A DNA stretch of 64,000 nt from Sneathia vaginalis (GTDB taxonomy: Bacteria > Fusobacteriota > Fusobacteriia > Fusobacteriales > Leptotrichiaceae), in contig NZ_CP011280.1 in assembly GCF_000973085.1 (NCBI RefSeq), positions 1,190,662-1,254,661 on the forward strand, written 5' to 3'. The notes beneath the pieces were generated by a model. The model was not told the origin of the DNA and did not search any database. It worked only from the letters and a program-made list of their open reading frames with translations. Positions 1-10,135 of this stretch are shown in pieces (within the stretch, counting starts at the first letter, position 1; the number at the start of each line of letters is the position of its first letter). Made by a program: the position numbers and the translations under genes.

Positions 1-100
1 TTAGTCTATATACATTAACCATATGACGTATGTCTTTTTCATTTGTTATACTAACATAATCAACATTAACATCTTTTTTATCTACGACTATACTTAGCAT
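1..100 (-). CDS. rsmE: Probable 16S rRNA (uracil-1498-N3)-methyltransferase RsmE, N-terminal fragment
   Basis: Only the first 33 codons lie in the window; the frame is open to the edge. The ATG at 100 overlaps the ruvB stop and has a GGTGG ribosome binding site about 5 bases upstream, so translation is probably coupled to ruvB. The fragment starts MLSIVVDKKD and contains DIRHMVNVYRL, which resembles the PUA-like N-terminus of RsmE (usual pattern D-x-x-H-x-x-x-V-x-R-L). RsmE methylates U1498 of 16S rRNA using SAM. The methyltransferase domain lies outside the window, so the call rests on a short motif. Confidence 0.55.
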   Translation of the reverse strand, partial: MLSIVVDKKDVNVDYVSITNEKDIRHMVNVYRL

Positions 101-1092
101 TCATCCACCTTTATTCCCAAATGATTATATGCTTTTTCAGTTACAACACGTCCTCTGTGTGTTCGTTTTATAAGGCCATTTTTTACTAAATATGGCTCAT
201 ACACTTCTTCTACTGTTCTTTTATCTTCACCTAAAAGAAGTGACAAAGTTTCTAGTCCAACAGGTCCTCCGTTATAGTTTTCTATTATTTTAATTAATAT
301 TCTTCTATCCATAGCATCTAGTCCATATTCATCTATTTCTAGCATATCTAATATCCCTATAACTGACTTTTCATCTATGACGCCATTACCTTTAATCATA
401 GCATAATCTCTTGCTCTTTTTAATATTCTATTGGCAAGTCTAGGAGTACCTCTACTTCTTTTTGCCATAATATCTATAGCATCATCTTCATAAGGTATTC
501 CTAGTATATTTGCACCTCTTTTAATTATTCTAGATAATTCATCCGTAGTATAGAATTCCATTCTATGTGAAACTCCAAATCTATCACGTAATGGTTTAGA
601 TAATTTACCTGCATTGGTAGTTGCTCCAATTAAAGTAAATTTAGGTAAGTCTATACGTATACTTTTAGCACCATGTCCCTTACCTATTAGTATATCTATT
701 TCACCATCCTCCATTGCAGGATAAAGTATTTCTTCTACACTAGTATTTAATCTATGTATTTCATCTATAAATAAAATATCGCCATCTTCTAATGAAGTTA
801 ATATTGAAGCAAGATCTCCTGATTTTTCTAAAACAGGCCCTGATGTTATTTTAATATTCCTATTCATTTCATTAGCTACTACATATGCAAGCGATGTTTT
901 CCCTAATCCTGGTGGTCCGTATAGAAGTATATGATCTATAGGTTCATTTCTTAATTTCGCAGCTTTGATGTATAGTTTCATAGCTTCTTTTAATTTTTCT
1001 TGACCTATATAGTCATCAAAAGTTTTTGGTCTAAGATTGTTTATACTATTATCTTCTATATGTTCTGATAAATCTGTAAATCTATCTTCCAT
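94..1092 (-). CDS. ruvB: Holliday junction branch migration ATPase RuvB
   Basis: This is the hexameric AAA+ motor that drives branch migration of Holliday junctions together with RuvA. The 332-residue length is normal. Visible motifs are Walker A GPPGLGKTSLA (about residue 60), Walker B FIDEIHRL, sensor GATTNAG, the arginine finger region RDRFG, and the C-terminal winged helix that binds DNA (GLETLSLLLGEDKRTVEEV). The ribosome binding site GGAGG lies inside the last codons of the preceding exported-protein gene, so the two are probably co-translated. ruvA and ruvC are not in the window. Confidence 0.98.
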   Translation of the reverse strand: MEDRFTDLSEHIEDNSINNLRPKTFDDYIGQEKLKEAMKLYIKAAKLRNEPIDHILLYGPPGLGKTSLAYVVANEMNRNIKITSGPVLEKSGDLASILTSLEDGDILFIDEIHRLNTSVEEILYPAMEDGEIDILIGKGHGAKSIRIDLPKFTLIGATTNAGKLSKPLRDRFGVSHRMEFYTTDELSRIIKRGANILGIPYEDDAIDIMAKRSRGTPRLANRILKRARDYAMIKGNGVIDEKSVIGILDMLEIDEYGLDAMDRRILIKIIENYNGGPVGLETLSLLLGEDKRTVEEVYEPYLVKNGLIKRTHRGRVVTEKAYNHLGIKVDEC

Positions 1093-1094
1093 CT

Positions 1095-1688
1095 TTATTT
1101 TCCTCCATTGAAAGTTATAACAATCTTGTATGTTTTAACAGAATTTTCTTGTACCAACAATTTATTCTTGTCTAATTTACCATATTTTTTTTGTAACATA
1201 ACACCATAACTATTTAAAATAGGTATTACTGTATTACTTTTTGACTTATTTTTATCACTATTTCCTGCTTTAACTTTTACATTTCCTATGTTTATAGTTT
1301 CGTTTATAGCATTAACTGTTCTTTTTATTTGTTCACTGCTGCTTTTCAATTCATAATTAATATTACTTTTTCTACTAATGGGCTTATTTGAGAAATTGAT
1401 TATAGATATCCTATCTTGAGTATTTTGCTTATTATTTCCCTCACCCAAAAAGTATGTTATATTAAGTCCTATTGAATTACCATTTTTAAAATATGATTTT
1501 AAGTCAGAAACTCCCTCTTCTAATTCTTTTTTGTAAACAGCTTCCAATAGTATATTATCATTTTTTGTGTTTATATTAAACTTTGATTCTGCAACATTAG
1601 GATTCTTATCCTCATTTATTTTTATCCTATTGTCTGCTGCTAAAAGTGCTACAGACATCATGAAGAAGAGACAAAATATTTTTTTCAT
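1095..1688 (-). CDS. Exported protein of unknown function
   Basis: I do not recognise this 197-residue protein. It starts with a clear signal peptide (MKKIFCLFFMMSVALLAAD, likely cut near residue 18) without a lipobox cysteine, so a periplasmic or outer-membrane location is expected. The mature part is lysine- and asparagine-rich with many short predicted beta segments and no cysteine. It lies between glyS and ruvB with tight spacing (14 and 2 bases), is preceded by a GAGGGAG ribosome binding site, and its last codons carry the ruvB ribosome binding site. It therefore belongs to the housekeeping transcript. A lineage-specific envelope protein is the most that can be said. Confidence 0.8.
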   Translation of the reverse strand: MKKIFCLFFMMSVALLAADNRIKINEDKNPNVAESKFNINTKNDNILLEAVYKKELEEGVSDLKSYFKNGNSIGLNITYFLGEGNNKQNTQDRISIINFSNKPISRKSNINYELKSSSEQIKRTVNAINETINIGNVKVKAGNSDKNKSKSNTVIPILNSYGVMLQKKYGKLDKNKLLVQENSVKTYKIVITFNGGK

Positions 1689-1702
1689 ATCTCCCTCTCT
1701 AT

Positions 1703-3700
1703 CTATATTTCTATAATATTCCCTGTTGTTTTTAGAATATTATTTAATAATGCTAATCTATTGTTCTTCATTTCAACATCTTCAACATTTATCTTAATGT
1801 TATTAAAGAAGTTATTAATTACATCCTTATTCTCAAGTAAAATATCTATAGTACTTGAGAAGTCTTTATCTTTTAGGGTTAATAAGACTTCTAATAGAGC
1901 TTTTTCTTCTTTTTCTCTTATTAAATCAGAGTTAATTTCTGTTGTTTTAACATCTTTTAATATGTTTTTTACCCTCTTTAATACATTTATTAAATCAGTA
2001 AACTTATCAGTATTTTCTAATGTCTTTAATTTGTCTAATTTAACTAAAAGATTTTTGAAATTAGTTTCGTTATTTATTACATAACTAACTAAATCTCTAT
2101 CATACATATCAGATAAAACATTTTCTAATCTTTGTTTAAAGTATGTTTTGTATTCTTCTAATGCCTTAGCATACTTAACTTCCTTATTCCCCTTAAATAT
2201 ATTATATGCCTTATCTATTAATTGTAAATAATCTACATCTAATTTTTTATCTAGTGCTACAAGACAAATACCTTGTGTTGCCCTTCTAATAGCATAAGGG
2301 TCTTTTGAACCTGTAGGTTTTAGACCAACACAAAATGCCCCTATACTTGTATCTAGCTTATCAGCTATTGAAGCTATAGCCCCTTGTATAGTTCCTGGTA
2401 ATTTGTCTCCTTGGAATCTTGGCATATAGTGTTCTGGTATTGCTTTTGAAACAACTTCATTTTCTCCTGTTTTTTCTGCATAAATACCACCCATCATACC
2501 TTGCAATTCTGTAAATTCTTTTTCATTTATTACATTTGAAACTAAGTCTGCCTTTGCTAGGTAAATAGTACGTAATGTGTCAGAATCTGCATTTAAAAAT
2601 TTAGCAATTTCAGTTGATCTTTGCATTTTTTCATATATAGTTCCCATATCTTTTTGGAACATTACATTTTTTAACTTTTCTACATTATCACTTAATTTAT
2701 GCTTTAAGTCTTCATCAAAGAAGAATTTAGAATCTGCAAGTCTTGGTATTATTACTTTTTCATTACCTAACTTAACACTTTCTGAGTACATAGGTGCATT
2801 TCTAATTACCACAAAATTATTTGCTAACTTACCATCAGCAAATCTTACAGGGAAGTATCTTTGATGTGTCTTCATAGTTATAGTTATCAAGTCTTCTGGA
2901 AGTACAAGATAACTCTTATCAAATGAACCCATTATAGCATAAGGGTATTCAACCAAGTTTACAACTTCTTTTAATAATTTTTCATCTATTTGTGTCTTCT
3001 TTTCTTCTGTATCACAATTAGTATGTATTTGGTCAATTATCATTTGTTTTCTTTTATCATGACTTACTATTACATAGTTTTCTTCTAATAGCTTTTCATA
3101 AGAATCTATATCATCAATTTGTATTTCTTGACTCTTAAATATTCTCATACCTCTTGTAATGTTTCCAGATTTAACTCCTTCAAATGTAAAGTCAAGTACC
3201 TTATTATCTATTAGTGCCACTATCCATTTTATAGGTCTTACAAATCTAAAAGTATTAGAACCCCACTTCATAGTTTTTTCAAATTCTAATGATTTTAAAG
3301 CTTTATCCAAAATATCTTTTAATATTTCTTCTGTTTTCTTACCCTTTATATATTTTTTTATCTTAATATATTCACCCTTTGGTGTATTTACTATACTATA
3401 GTCATTTTCACCTAAGTTATTTGAAGATAAAAATCCAAGTAATGCCTTTGTTGGCTTTTTGTCTTTTAGTGCAACACTAGTGCTAGGTCCTATTTTTTCT
3501 TCATTTAAATCTTGTTGCATTTCGTCCATGCCATTTATTCTTAAAGCTAGTCTTCTTGGAGTACTAAATGATTCTATGCTTTCATAATGAATTCTATTTT
3601 CTTTTAATTCTTTTTCGACTTCTTTTTTTAAAGCTTTTTCAGATATATCTACATATCTTGAAGGCAATTCTTCAACACCTAATTCAAATAAAAATTTCAT
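1703..3700 (-). CDS. glyS: Glycine-tRNA ligase beta subunit
   Basis: Beta subunit of the heterotetrameric bacterial GlyRS, which charges tRNA-Gly. The 665-residue length and start [16 protein letters not shown] are typical of the family. The body includes a conserved HQRYFPV segment, an HD-type domain region (around ADKLDTS) and a C-terminal anticodon-binding domain. The start overlaps the glyQ stop (TAATG), giving the usual alpha-beta gene order and translational coupling. It is followed by the exported protein and ruvB. Confidence 0.97.
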   Translation of the reverse strand: MKFLFELGVEELPSRYVDISEKALKKEVEKELKENRIHYESIESFSTPRRLALRINGMDEMQQDLNEEKIGPSTSVALKDKKPTKALLGFLSSNNLGENDYSIVNTPKGEYIKIKKYIKGKKTEEILKDILDKALKSLEFEKTMKWGSNTFRFVRPIKWIVALIDNKVLDFTFEGVKSGNITRGMRIFKSQEIQIDDIDSYEKLLEENYVIVSHDKRKQMIIDQIHTNCDTEEKKTQIDEKLLKEVVNLVEYPYAIMGSFDKSYLVLPEDLITITMKTHQRYFPVRFADGKLANNFVVIRNAPMYSESVKLGNEKVIIPRLADSKFFFDEDLKHKLSDNVEKLKNVMFQKDMGTIYEKMQRSTEIAKFLNADSDTLRTIYLAKADLVSNVINEKEFTELQGMMGGIYAEKTGENEVVSKAIPEHYMPRFQGDKLPGTIQGAIASIADKLDTSIGAFCVGLKPTGSKDPYAIRRATQGICLVALDKKLDVDYLQLIDKAYNIFKGNKEVKYAKALEEYKTYFKQRLENVLSDMYDRDLVSYVINNETNFKNLLVKLDKLKTLENTDKFTDLINVLKRVKNILKDVKTTEINSDLIREKEEKALLEVLLTLKDKDFSSTIDILLENKDVINNFFNNIKINVEDVEMKNNRLALLNNILKTTGNIIEI

Positions 3701-4578
3701 TATTTTTCTCCTTCTTTTAATAGTGGGAAACCTAAGTTTTTTCTATTTTCCACAAATATTTCTGCACATTTCTTTGCTAGATCACGTACTCTTAATATAT
3801 ATGCCATTCTCTCAGTTGTACCTATAGATCCTCTTGCATCTAAGTTATTAAATGTATGTGAACATTTTAATACATAGTCATATGCAGGTAATACTAGCTT
3901 ATGCTCCAAACAATTATTTGCTTCTTTTTCGTACATATCAAATAGTTTAAAATTCATAGCACTATCACTTACTTCAAAGCTATATTTTGACATTTCATAT
4001 TCATATTGGAATCTTCTTTCACCATATTTAACTCCATCTGCCCAGTCAAGATCATATACATTGTCTTTGTTTTGTAAATAAAGGGCAATTCTTTCTAACC
4101 CGTATGTTATTTCCACTGGTGTTATTTCAACTTCTAGACCTCCAACTTGTTGGAAATATGTGAATTGTGTTATTTCCATACCATCAAGCCATACTTCCCA
4201 ACCTAGACCCCATGCTCCTAGTGTAGGTGATTCCCAGTTATCTTCAACAAATCTTACATCATGTTCTTTTAAGTCCAAACCTAATGCTTCAAGACTTTTT
4301 AAATACAATTCTTGTATATTATCAGGTGATGGTTTCATCAAAACTTGAAATTGATGGTGTTGATACACTCTATTAGGGTTTTGCCCATATCTACCGTCTT
4401 TAGGTCTTCTTGAAGGTTCAACATAGCAAACCTTCCATGGTTCTGGTCCTAATGACATTAAAAATGTATCAGGATTAAAAGTTCCAGCTCCTGTTTCAAC
4501 ATCATATGGATTAGCTAAAACACAACCTTGTTTTTGCCAATACTTTTGTAATGTTAATATTATATTTTGAAAAGTCAT
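3700..4578 (-). CDS. glyQ: Glycine-tRNA ligase alpha subunit
   Basis: Catalytic alpha subunit of the alpha2-beta2 glycyl-tRNA synthetase (class II fold). The 292-residue length is standard. Conserved blocks include [10 protein letters not shown] near the N-terminus, the [14 protein letters not shown] stretch, and [19 protein letters not shown]. The gene overlaps lspA upstream by 4 bases and glyS downstream by 1 base, so these cistrons are read as one unit. Confidence 0.98.
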   Translation of the reverse strand: MTFQNIILTLQKYWQKQGCVLANPYDVETGAGTFNPDTFLMSLGPEPWKVCYVEPSRRPKDGRYGQNPNRVYQHHQFQVLMKPSPDNIQELYLKSLEALGLDLKEHDVRFVEDNWESPTLGAWGLGWEVWLDGMEITQFTYFQQVGGLEVEITPVEITYGLERIALYLQNKDNVYDLDWADGVKYGERRFQYEYEMSKYSFEVSDSAMNFKLFDMYEKEANNCLEHKLVLPAYDYVLKCSHTFNNLDARGSIGTTERMAYILRVRDLAKKCAEIFVENRKNLGFPLLKEGEK

Positions 4579-5054
4579 TTTTTCTTTCTCCTTTTTAATA
4601 TATATGCAATTACTATTAAGTATACACCTATGTGTATGTACATATCTGCCACATTAAATATGAAAGACCATATTGTTCTAAAATCTATCATATCTATTAC
4701 ATACCCTCTAAAAAATCTATCAAACATATTGCCTAATGCTCCAGCTACGATAAATAGAACACCTATCTTGGTTAAGTTTGAATATTTACTGAAGTTTTTT
4801 AGCTCTGTCACATATACATATATTATTAATATACTACTTACAATAGTAAATGCCCTTATATGCCCTTGAAATATTCCAAATATGCCTCCATGATTTTCAA
4901 CATAAGTAAAACGTAAAAAATCTCCCATAATTCTAAAAGAATATCCTATTACACCATTTGCTAAACTTCTTATTGCCTGTTTAGTTAACTGATCTATACC
5001 TAGCAAAAGGACAACTATTAATGCATATACAATCTCTTCATTATTCTTTTTCAT
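4575..5054 (-). CDS. lspA: Lipoprotein signal peptidase II
   Basis: Inner-membrane aspartyl protease that removes signal peptides from diacylated prolipoproteins. The 159-residue protein has four hydrophobic spans. The catalytic aspartates are in the family contexts GALGNMFDR (about residue 112) and [11 protein letters not shown] (about residue 136), and the start has LGIDQLTKQ. It overlaps ileS by 14 bases; ileS-lspA adjacency is common in bacteria. A likely client in this window is the MalE lipoprotein. Confidence 0.97.
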   Translation of the reverse strand: MKKNNEEIVYALIVVLLLGIDQLTKQAIRSLANGVIGYSFRIMGDFLRFTYVENHGGIFGIFQGHIRAFTIVSSILIIYVYVTELKNFSKYSNLTKIGVLFIVAGALGNMFDRFFRGYVIDMIDFRTIWSFIFNVADMYIHIGVYLIVIAYILKRRKKK

Positions 5055-7836
5055 TTAGTTCTCCATTTTGTTTCATTAATCTAAGAACTTCTGCATCTCT
5101 AGGTGTTACTTGTCCAAATTCGCTATCTCCTATTTCTGTACTATACTTCCAACATCTTTGACATTTTTCACCTAATGCTCTATCTATTCTTACTGTAACT
5201 CCTTCAATTTCTGTATTTTCTAAAGGTGTTGTTTCATATGCTATTTGAGATACTAAGAAGATATCAGATAAATCCCAATCTGAATATTCTTTTACAAATT
5301 CATAGTCCTTGTTTTGTATATTTAATACTACTCTAGCATCTAGTGCTAAACCTATTTCACCTTTTTGTCTTCTTTCTTCTATCTTTTTGTTTACTTCTTT
5401 TCTTAAAGCAGATAATTTTTCCCATTTAGCTTCTAGTTTGTCATCTATATATTCTTCATGTACTGGTATCCATGATGTTAATAGAACACTTTCACTATCT
5501 TTTAATTCTTCTGGCATCTTTTCCCATATTTCTTCAGCTGTAAATGATAAAACTGGAGAAATAGCTCTAACTAATATTTTTAATATTTCTGCTAATACTG
5601 TTTGTGCTGATCTTCTCTTTAATGATGTCTTGTATTCGCAGTATAGTCTGTCTTTTATTATATCCAAGTAGAATGATGACATTTCTATAATACAGAAATA
5701 TGATATTTCTTGGAAGATGTTATAGAACTCAAAGTTATCATAAAGTTTTTCTAATTTTTTCTTTAATCTTTCTAGTCTATTTAATGCCCATCTATCTATT
5801 TCTAACATATCTTTGTAGTCTACTTTGTCTTCATTAATGTTAAAGTCACTAACATTACCTAGTAAGTATCTTGCAGTATTACGTATCTTTCTATATGAGT
5901 CTGAAGTTCTATTTAATATATCTTCTGATAATCTTACGTCTTCTCTGTAATCTACTGATGATACCCATAGTCTTAATATATCTGCACCATATTTATTAAT
6001 TACATCATTAGGAGCTATGGTATTACCTATAGACTTACTCATTTTTCTACCTTGTCCATCATTAACAAAACCATGTGTTAGTATTTGCTTATATGGCTTA
6101 TCTTTTGTACTAGATATTGATGTTAATAGTGATGATTGGAACCATCCTCTATGTTGGTCTGAACCTTCTAAGTATAGGTCTACTGGTCGTTTGTAACCTC
6201 TTTGAACTACAACTGATCTATGAGTTACACCTGAATCAAACCAAACATCTAATATACTTCTTTCTTTTCTTATTTCATCTGCATTCAAGTTATATTTTGC
6301 TAATAGTTCTTCTCCTATTAATTCTTTGGCAGAATATTTCCACCAAATATCTGTACCTTCTTTTTCTACCATAGCTATTATTCTATCCATAATGTCACTA
6401 TGATATATTATTTCATTTTGTTTGTTATAGAAGATAGGTATAGGTACACCCCACACTCTTTGTCTTGAAATAGTCCAGTCTGGTCTTACTTCAAGCATAG
6501 ATTTTATTCTATTTTTACCCCATTGTGGATAAAATTTAATTTCATCTAAAGCCTTTAATGCATTCCCCCTTATATCACTATCCATTATGTTTATAAACCA
6601 TTGTTCTGTTGCTCTAAATATTATTGGCTTCTTACTTCTCCAGTCATGTGGGTATGAGTGTGTTATCTCTTCTACTGATAATATATATCCTGTTTCTAAC
6701 AAGTCTTGTACTATTTGCTTTTCTGCTTTTTTGTAGAATAATCCTTCATATTTACCTGCTTCATAAGTCATATGACCCTTGTCATCTACTGGTGATAATA
6801 TCCCTAGATTATACTTATTCCCTGCAATAAAGTCATCTGCCCCATGTCCTGGTGCTGTATGTACACAACCTGTACCTGCTTCTAATGTTACATGATCAGC
6901 TAATATTACAAGCCCTGTTCTGTCTATAAACGGATGCTTGTAATGAGTATTTTCTAATAGGTCTCCTTTAAATTCTTTTATCAATTCATAATCTAATCCC
7001 ATCTTAGAAAATGCTTGTTTTGCTAATTCTTTTGCAACTACTAGATTACCTTTTTCTGTTTTGTAAACTCCGTAAACAAAGTCCTTATTCAATGCAATAC
7101 CTAAGTTAGCTGGTAATGTCCATGGTGTTGTTGTCCAAATTACTATACTAGCTTTATCTAGCCCTATTTTATCTAAACCATCTTGGCACATATCCATTTT
7201 TACATATATTGCAGGTGATGTAACATTCTTGTACTCAATTTCTGCTTCAGCTAATGCTGTTTCTGTTGTAGGTGACCAATAAACTGGCTTTAGACCTTTG
7301 TATACATATCCATTTTCATAGATTTCTTTAAATACTCTTAATTCTTCAGCTTCGAATTCAGGTTTTAATGTAATGTATGGATTATCAAAATCACCTAAAA
7401 CACCTAGTCTCACAAAGTCTTTCTTTTGTTTTTCTACTTGTTTTAAAGCATATTTTTTACATTCATTTCTCAAATCAAGTACAGACATAGATGCAACTTT
7501 TTCACCTTTTTCTTGAATTATCTTCCATTCTATAGGTAATCCATGTGTATCCCAACCAGGTATATATGGTGCATTATACCCTCTCATTCTCTTGTATTTA
7601 AGTATAATATCCTTTAATATCTTGTTGATTGCGTGTCCTACGTGGATATCTCCATTTGCATATGGTGGTCCATCATGTAGGAAAAACACTGGTTTTGTCT
7701 TATCTGCTATTGATTTTTCATAAATTTTTGCTTTTTGCCAATCCCTTAACTGTAATCCTTCTCTTTGTGCTAAATTTGCCTTCATTTTAAAGCTTGTCTT
7801 AGGTAAATTTAGTGTTTTAGAATAATCTATTTCCAT
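5041..7836 (-). CDS. ileS: Isoleucine-tRNA ligase
   Basis: Class I synthetase of 931 residues that charges tRNA-Ile and edits valine. The HIGH signature appears as [11 protein letters not shown] near residue 60, the KMSKS loop as [10 protein letters not shown], and the CP1 editing domain around [12 protein letters not shown]. The C-terminal zinc module is degenerate: the first pair is kept (C892 and C895 in CQRCWKY), but the second C-x-x-C pair is replaced by T911 and D914 in VTPRDAEVL. The start is a normal ATG directly after the tex stop region. Confidence 0.98.
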   Translation of the reverse strand: MEIDYSKTLNLPKTSFKMKANLAQREGLQLRDWQKAKIYEKSIADKTKPVFFLHDGPPYANGDIHVGHAINKILKDIILKYKRMRGYNAPYIPGWDTHGLPIEWKIIQEKGEKVASMSVLDLRNECKKYALKQVEKQKKDFVRLGVLGDFDNPYITLKPEFEAEELRVFKEIYENGYVYKGLKPVYWSPTTETALAEAEIEYKNVTSPAIYVKMDMCQDGLDKIGLDKASIVIWTTTPWTLPANLGIALNKDFVYGVYKTEKGNLVVAKELAKQAFSKMGLDYELIKEFKGDLLENTHYKHPFIDRTGLVILADHVTLEAGTGCVHTAPGHGADDFIAGNKYNLGILSPVDDKGHMTYEAGKYEGLFYKKAEKQIVQDLLETGYILSVEEITHSYPHDWRSKKPIIFRATEQWFINIMDSDIRGNALKALDEIKFYPQWGKNRIKSMLEVRPDWTISRQRVWGVPIPIFYNKQNEIIYHSDIMDRIIAMVEKEGTDIWWKYSAKELIGEELLAKYNLNADEIRKERSILDVWFDSGVTHRSVVVQRGYKRPVDLYLEGSDQHRGWFQSSLLTSISSTKDKPYKQILTHGFVNDGQGRKMSKSIGNTIAPNDVINKYGADILRLWVSSVDYREDVRLSEDILNRTSDSYRKIRNTARYLLGNVSDFNINEDKVDYKDMLEIDRWALNRLERLKKKLEKLYDNFEFYNIFQEISYFCIIEMSSFYLDIIKDRLYCEYKTSLKRRSAQTVLAEILKILVRAISPVLSFTAEEIWEKMPEELKDSESVLLTSWIPVHEEYIDDKLEAKWEKLSALRKEVNKKIEERRQKGEIGLALDARVVLNIQNKDYEFVKEYSDWDLSDIFLVSQIAYETTPLENTEIEGVTVRIDRALGEKCQRCWKYSTEIGDSEFGQVTPRDAEVLRLMKQNGELNEKE

Positions 7837-10016
7837 TATTTAACTCCTTTTCTTGATAAAGTTACTCTGTGTCTAACTTTGTCAACACTTAATACTCTTA
7901 CTTTAATAATCTGACCAACAGTCAATACTTGTGTTGGATCTTTAACAAATTTTTCTGATAATTCTGATATATGTATCATAGCGTCATTTTTTAAACCTAT
8001 ATCAACAAATACTCCAAATTTTGTAGCATTTCTAACTGTACCTTCTAGTATCATACCTTCTTTTAAGTCTTCCATTGTTAATATGTCAGATTTTAGTATA
8101 GGCATAGGATAGTCTTCTCTTGGGTCTCTTCTGTCTTTTAATAAGGCTTCATATACGTCTTTTATTGTATCTTTACCATAAGTATCTTCCATAGCTTTTA
8201 ACACTTTTTTCAAACCAAGATTATTTAACTTTTGACGTATTTCAACATAGTTAGTTCTAAATTCACTAGGGTTAGATTCTACTAACTCTAAAATCTTTTC
8301 TGCTAGAGGATATGATTCTGGGTGAATTATTGTATTATCTAGTGGATTAATTGAATCTGGTATTACAACGAATCCTGCCATTTGTTCAAAAGCCTTAGCA
8401 CCCAATCCTTTTACATTTTTTAATTCTTCTCTTGACTTAAAGTCTCCATGTTCTTTTCTGTATTCCACAATATTTTTAGCTATATTCTTCTTTACACCTG
8501 ATACATAGCTTAATATTGAAAATGATGCACTATTTAGATTTACTCCAACTCTATTTACAATCTTTTCTATTGTTTCTACTAGTTTTTGTTCTAGTTCTTT
8601 TTGATTTACATCATGTTGATACATACCAACACCTATAGATTTTGGATCTATCTTAACTAATTCTGATAATGGATCTTGTATACGTCTTGCAATTGAAATA
8701 GTACCACGTACAGTTACATCTAAATCAGGAAATTCTTCATGAGCTAATTTAGATGCTGAATATACAGATGCTCCTGCTTCATTTACTATGACATACTTAC
8801 AATTAAGTCCTTTAATTGCATCTGCAACAAAGCTTTCAGTTTCACGTGATGCTGTACCATTACCTATTACAATAATATCAACTGAATATTCTTTAATATA
8901 TTTAAGTAGTTTAACACGTGATTTTTCTAGCATTGCTTCACTGTGTGCACCTTTTACAGGATATATTACATCTGATGTAATGTAGAAACCATCTTTTGAG
9001 ATTACTGCTAGCTTACATCCTGTTCTAATACCAGGGTCTAATCCTAAAATTGTTTTTTTAAGTATAGGTGGTTGTAATAGTAGTGCTTCAAGGTTAGTTG
9101 CAAATATGTTTATTGCCTCTTTATCTGCCCTATCTGTCAATGTACTTCTAACTTCATTTTCTATTGAGGGGAATAGTAATCTGTCGTAACTATCATCTAC
9201 AACCTTTTGAATTAATTCTTCTTTCATATCAGCATTTGCCTTTTTAAAGAAGTGATTATACATATATCTTTTTATCTTCAACTTATCTTGATCTTCAAAA
9301 TCTATGTTAACTTTCAAGATCTTTTCTTTTTCAGCACGATTAATTGCTAATATCTTATGTGATGCAATCTTTTTAACAGTTTCACTGAATTCATAATAGT
9401 TTGAATATACTAATCTTTCATCTAGACTTCTATTTTTTTCTATTACACTAGCATATACTATACCAATATTTAATGTTTGTTCTCTTAAATACTCACGTAT
9501 CTTTACGTTTTCTGATAAGTCTTGTGCTAGTATTAGGTAAGCACCTTCTATTGCTTCTGCTTCATTTAAAACTTCGCTAGTTATGTACTTACTTGCTTCA
9601 CTAGAAATTTTAGCTATACTTAAACCATCATATATTTCTTTAGCAAAAGGTTCTAATCCTTTTTCTTTTGCAATATCTGCCTTAGTCTTTTTCTTTTTTT
9701 TGTAAGGTAAATATATGTCTTCAACTTTTTGTAAGACATTAGCTTCTAATATTTCTTTTTTTAGCTCTTCTGTTAATTTACCTTGCTCTTCTATTAAACG
9801 AATTACTTCTTCTTTTCTTTTCTCTAAATTCTTCTCATATGTTATTTTATCAATAATTTCTCTTATTTGTTCTTCATTCAAGCCACCTGTTACTTCTTTT
9901 CTATAACGTGAAATAAAGGGGATTGTTGCTCCTTCATCATATAGCTTAAATGTATCTGAAATGTTTTTTTCATTAATACCTAATATCAATGAAACCTTTT
10001 TTACTATCTCGTCCAC
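7836..10016 (-). CDS. tex: Tex-family S1 RNA-binding transcription accessory protein
   Basis: Tex/YqgF-family nucleic-acid-binding protein, 726 residues from the GTG chosen here. Domains in order are N-terminal Tex helical domain, YqgF/RNase H-like domain ([16 protein letters not shown]), helix-hairpin-helix region ([18 protein letters not shown]) and a C-terminal S1 domain ([18 protein letters not shown]). The longest frame starts at 10058, but that ATG overlaps the probable -10 box. GTG at 10016 has AGGAGG 4 bases upstream and gives the usual start [12 protein letters not shown]. Tex is thought to act in transcription or RNA quality control; its exact role is unsettled. Confidence 0.95.
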   Translation of the reverse strand: MDEIVKKVSLILGINEKNISDTFKLYDEGATIPFISRYRKEVTGGLNEEQIREIIDKITYEKNLEKRKEEVIRLIEEQGKLTEELKKEILEANVLQKVEDIYLPYKKKKKTKADIAKEKGLEPFAKEIYDGLSIAKISSEASKYITSEVLNEAEAIEGAYLILAQDLSENVKIREYLREQTLNIGIVYASVIEKNRSLDERLVYSNYYEFSETVKKIASHKILAINRAEKEKILKVNIDFEDQDKLKIKRYMYNHFFKKANADMKEELIQKVVDDSYDRLLFPSIENEVRSTLTDRADKEAINIFATNLEALLLQPPILKKTILGLDPGIRTGCKLAVISKDGFYITSDVIYPVKGAHSEAMLEKSRVKLLKYIKEYSVDIIVIGNGTASRETESFVADAIKGLNCKYVIVNEAGASVYSASKLAHEEFPDLDVTVRGTISIARRIQDPLSELVKIDPKSIGVGMYQHDVNQKELEQKLVETIEKIVNRVGVNLNSASFSILSYVSGVKKNIAKNIVEYRKEHGDFKSREELKNVKGLGAKAFEQMAGFVVIPDSINPLDNTIIHPESYPLAEKILELVESNPSEFRTNYVEIRQKLNNLGLKKVLKAMEDTYGKDTIKDVYEALLKDRRDPREDYPMPILKSDILTMEDLKEGMILEGTVRNATKFGVFVDIGLKNDAMIHISELSEKFVKDPTQVLTVGQIIKVRVLSVDKVRHRVTLSRKGVK

Positions 10017-10048
10017 GACGCCTCCTAAAATGTATACTTTTACAAGAT

Positions 10049-10057
10049 ATTGTAGCA
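10049..10057 (-). promoter_or_regulatory. Extended -10 promoter of tex and downstream genes
   Basis: On the minus strand this reads TGCTACAAT, an extended -10 element (TG-n-TACAAT). Transcription would begin about 10040, leaving a leader of roughly 25 bases with the AGGAGG site before the GTG at 10016. No good -35 box is seen, as expected for an extended -10. Confidence 0.55.
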
Positions 10058-10090
10058 CATATTTATTTATTTTAAAAGATGGACAAATTC

Positions 10091-10123
10091 AAAAAAATAC
10101 AAGGCTAAATAATTATAGCCTTG
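10091..10123 (-). terminator. Intrinsic terminator of the trimeric autotransporter gene
   Basis: An 8-bp perfect stem (CAAGGCTA/TAGCCTTG, 10100-10107 with 10116-10123) with an 8-base loop is followed on the minus strand by TATTTTTTT. It lies 13 bases after the adhesin stop and isolates that gene from tex. Confidence 0.85.
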
Positions 10124-10135
10124 CATTTAAACTTT

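Noticed and set aside
4567..4869. Plus-strand frame of 100 codons opposite lspA, and similar antisense frames across housekeeping genes
   Set aside because: All lie wholly within well-identified genes on the other strand and show no family motifs.
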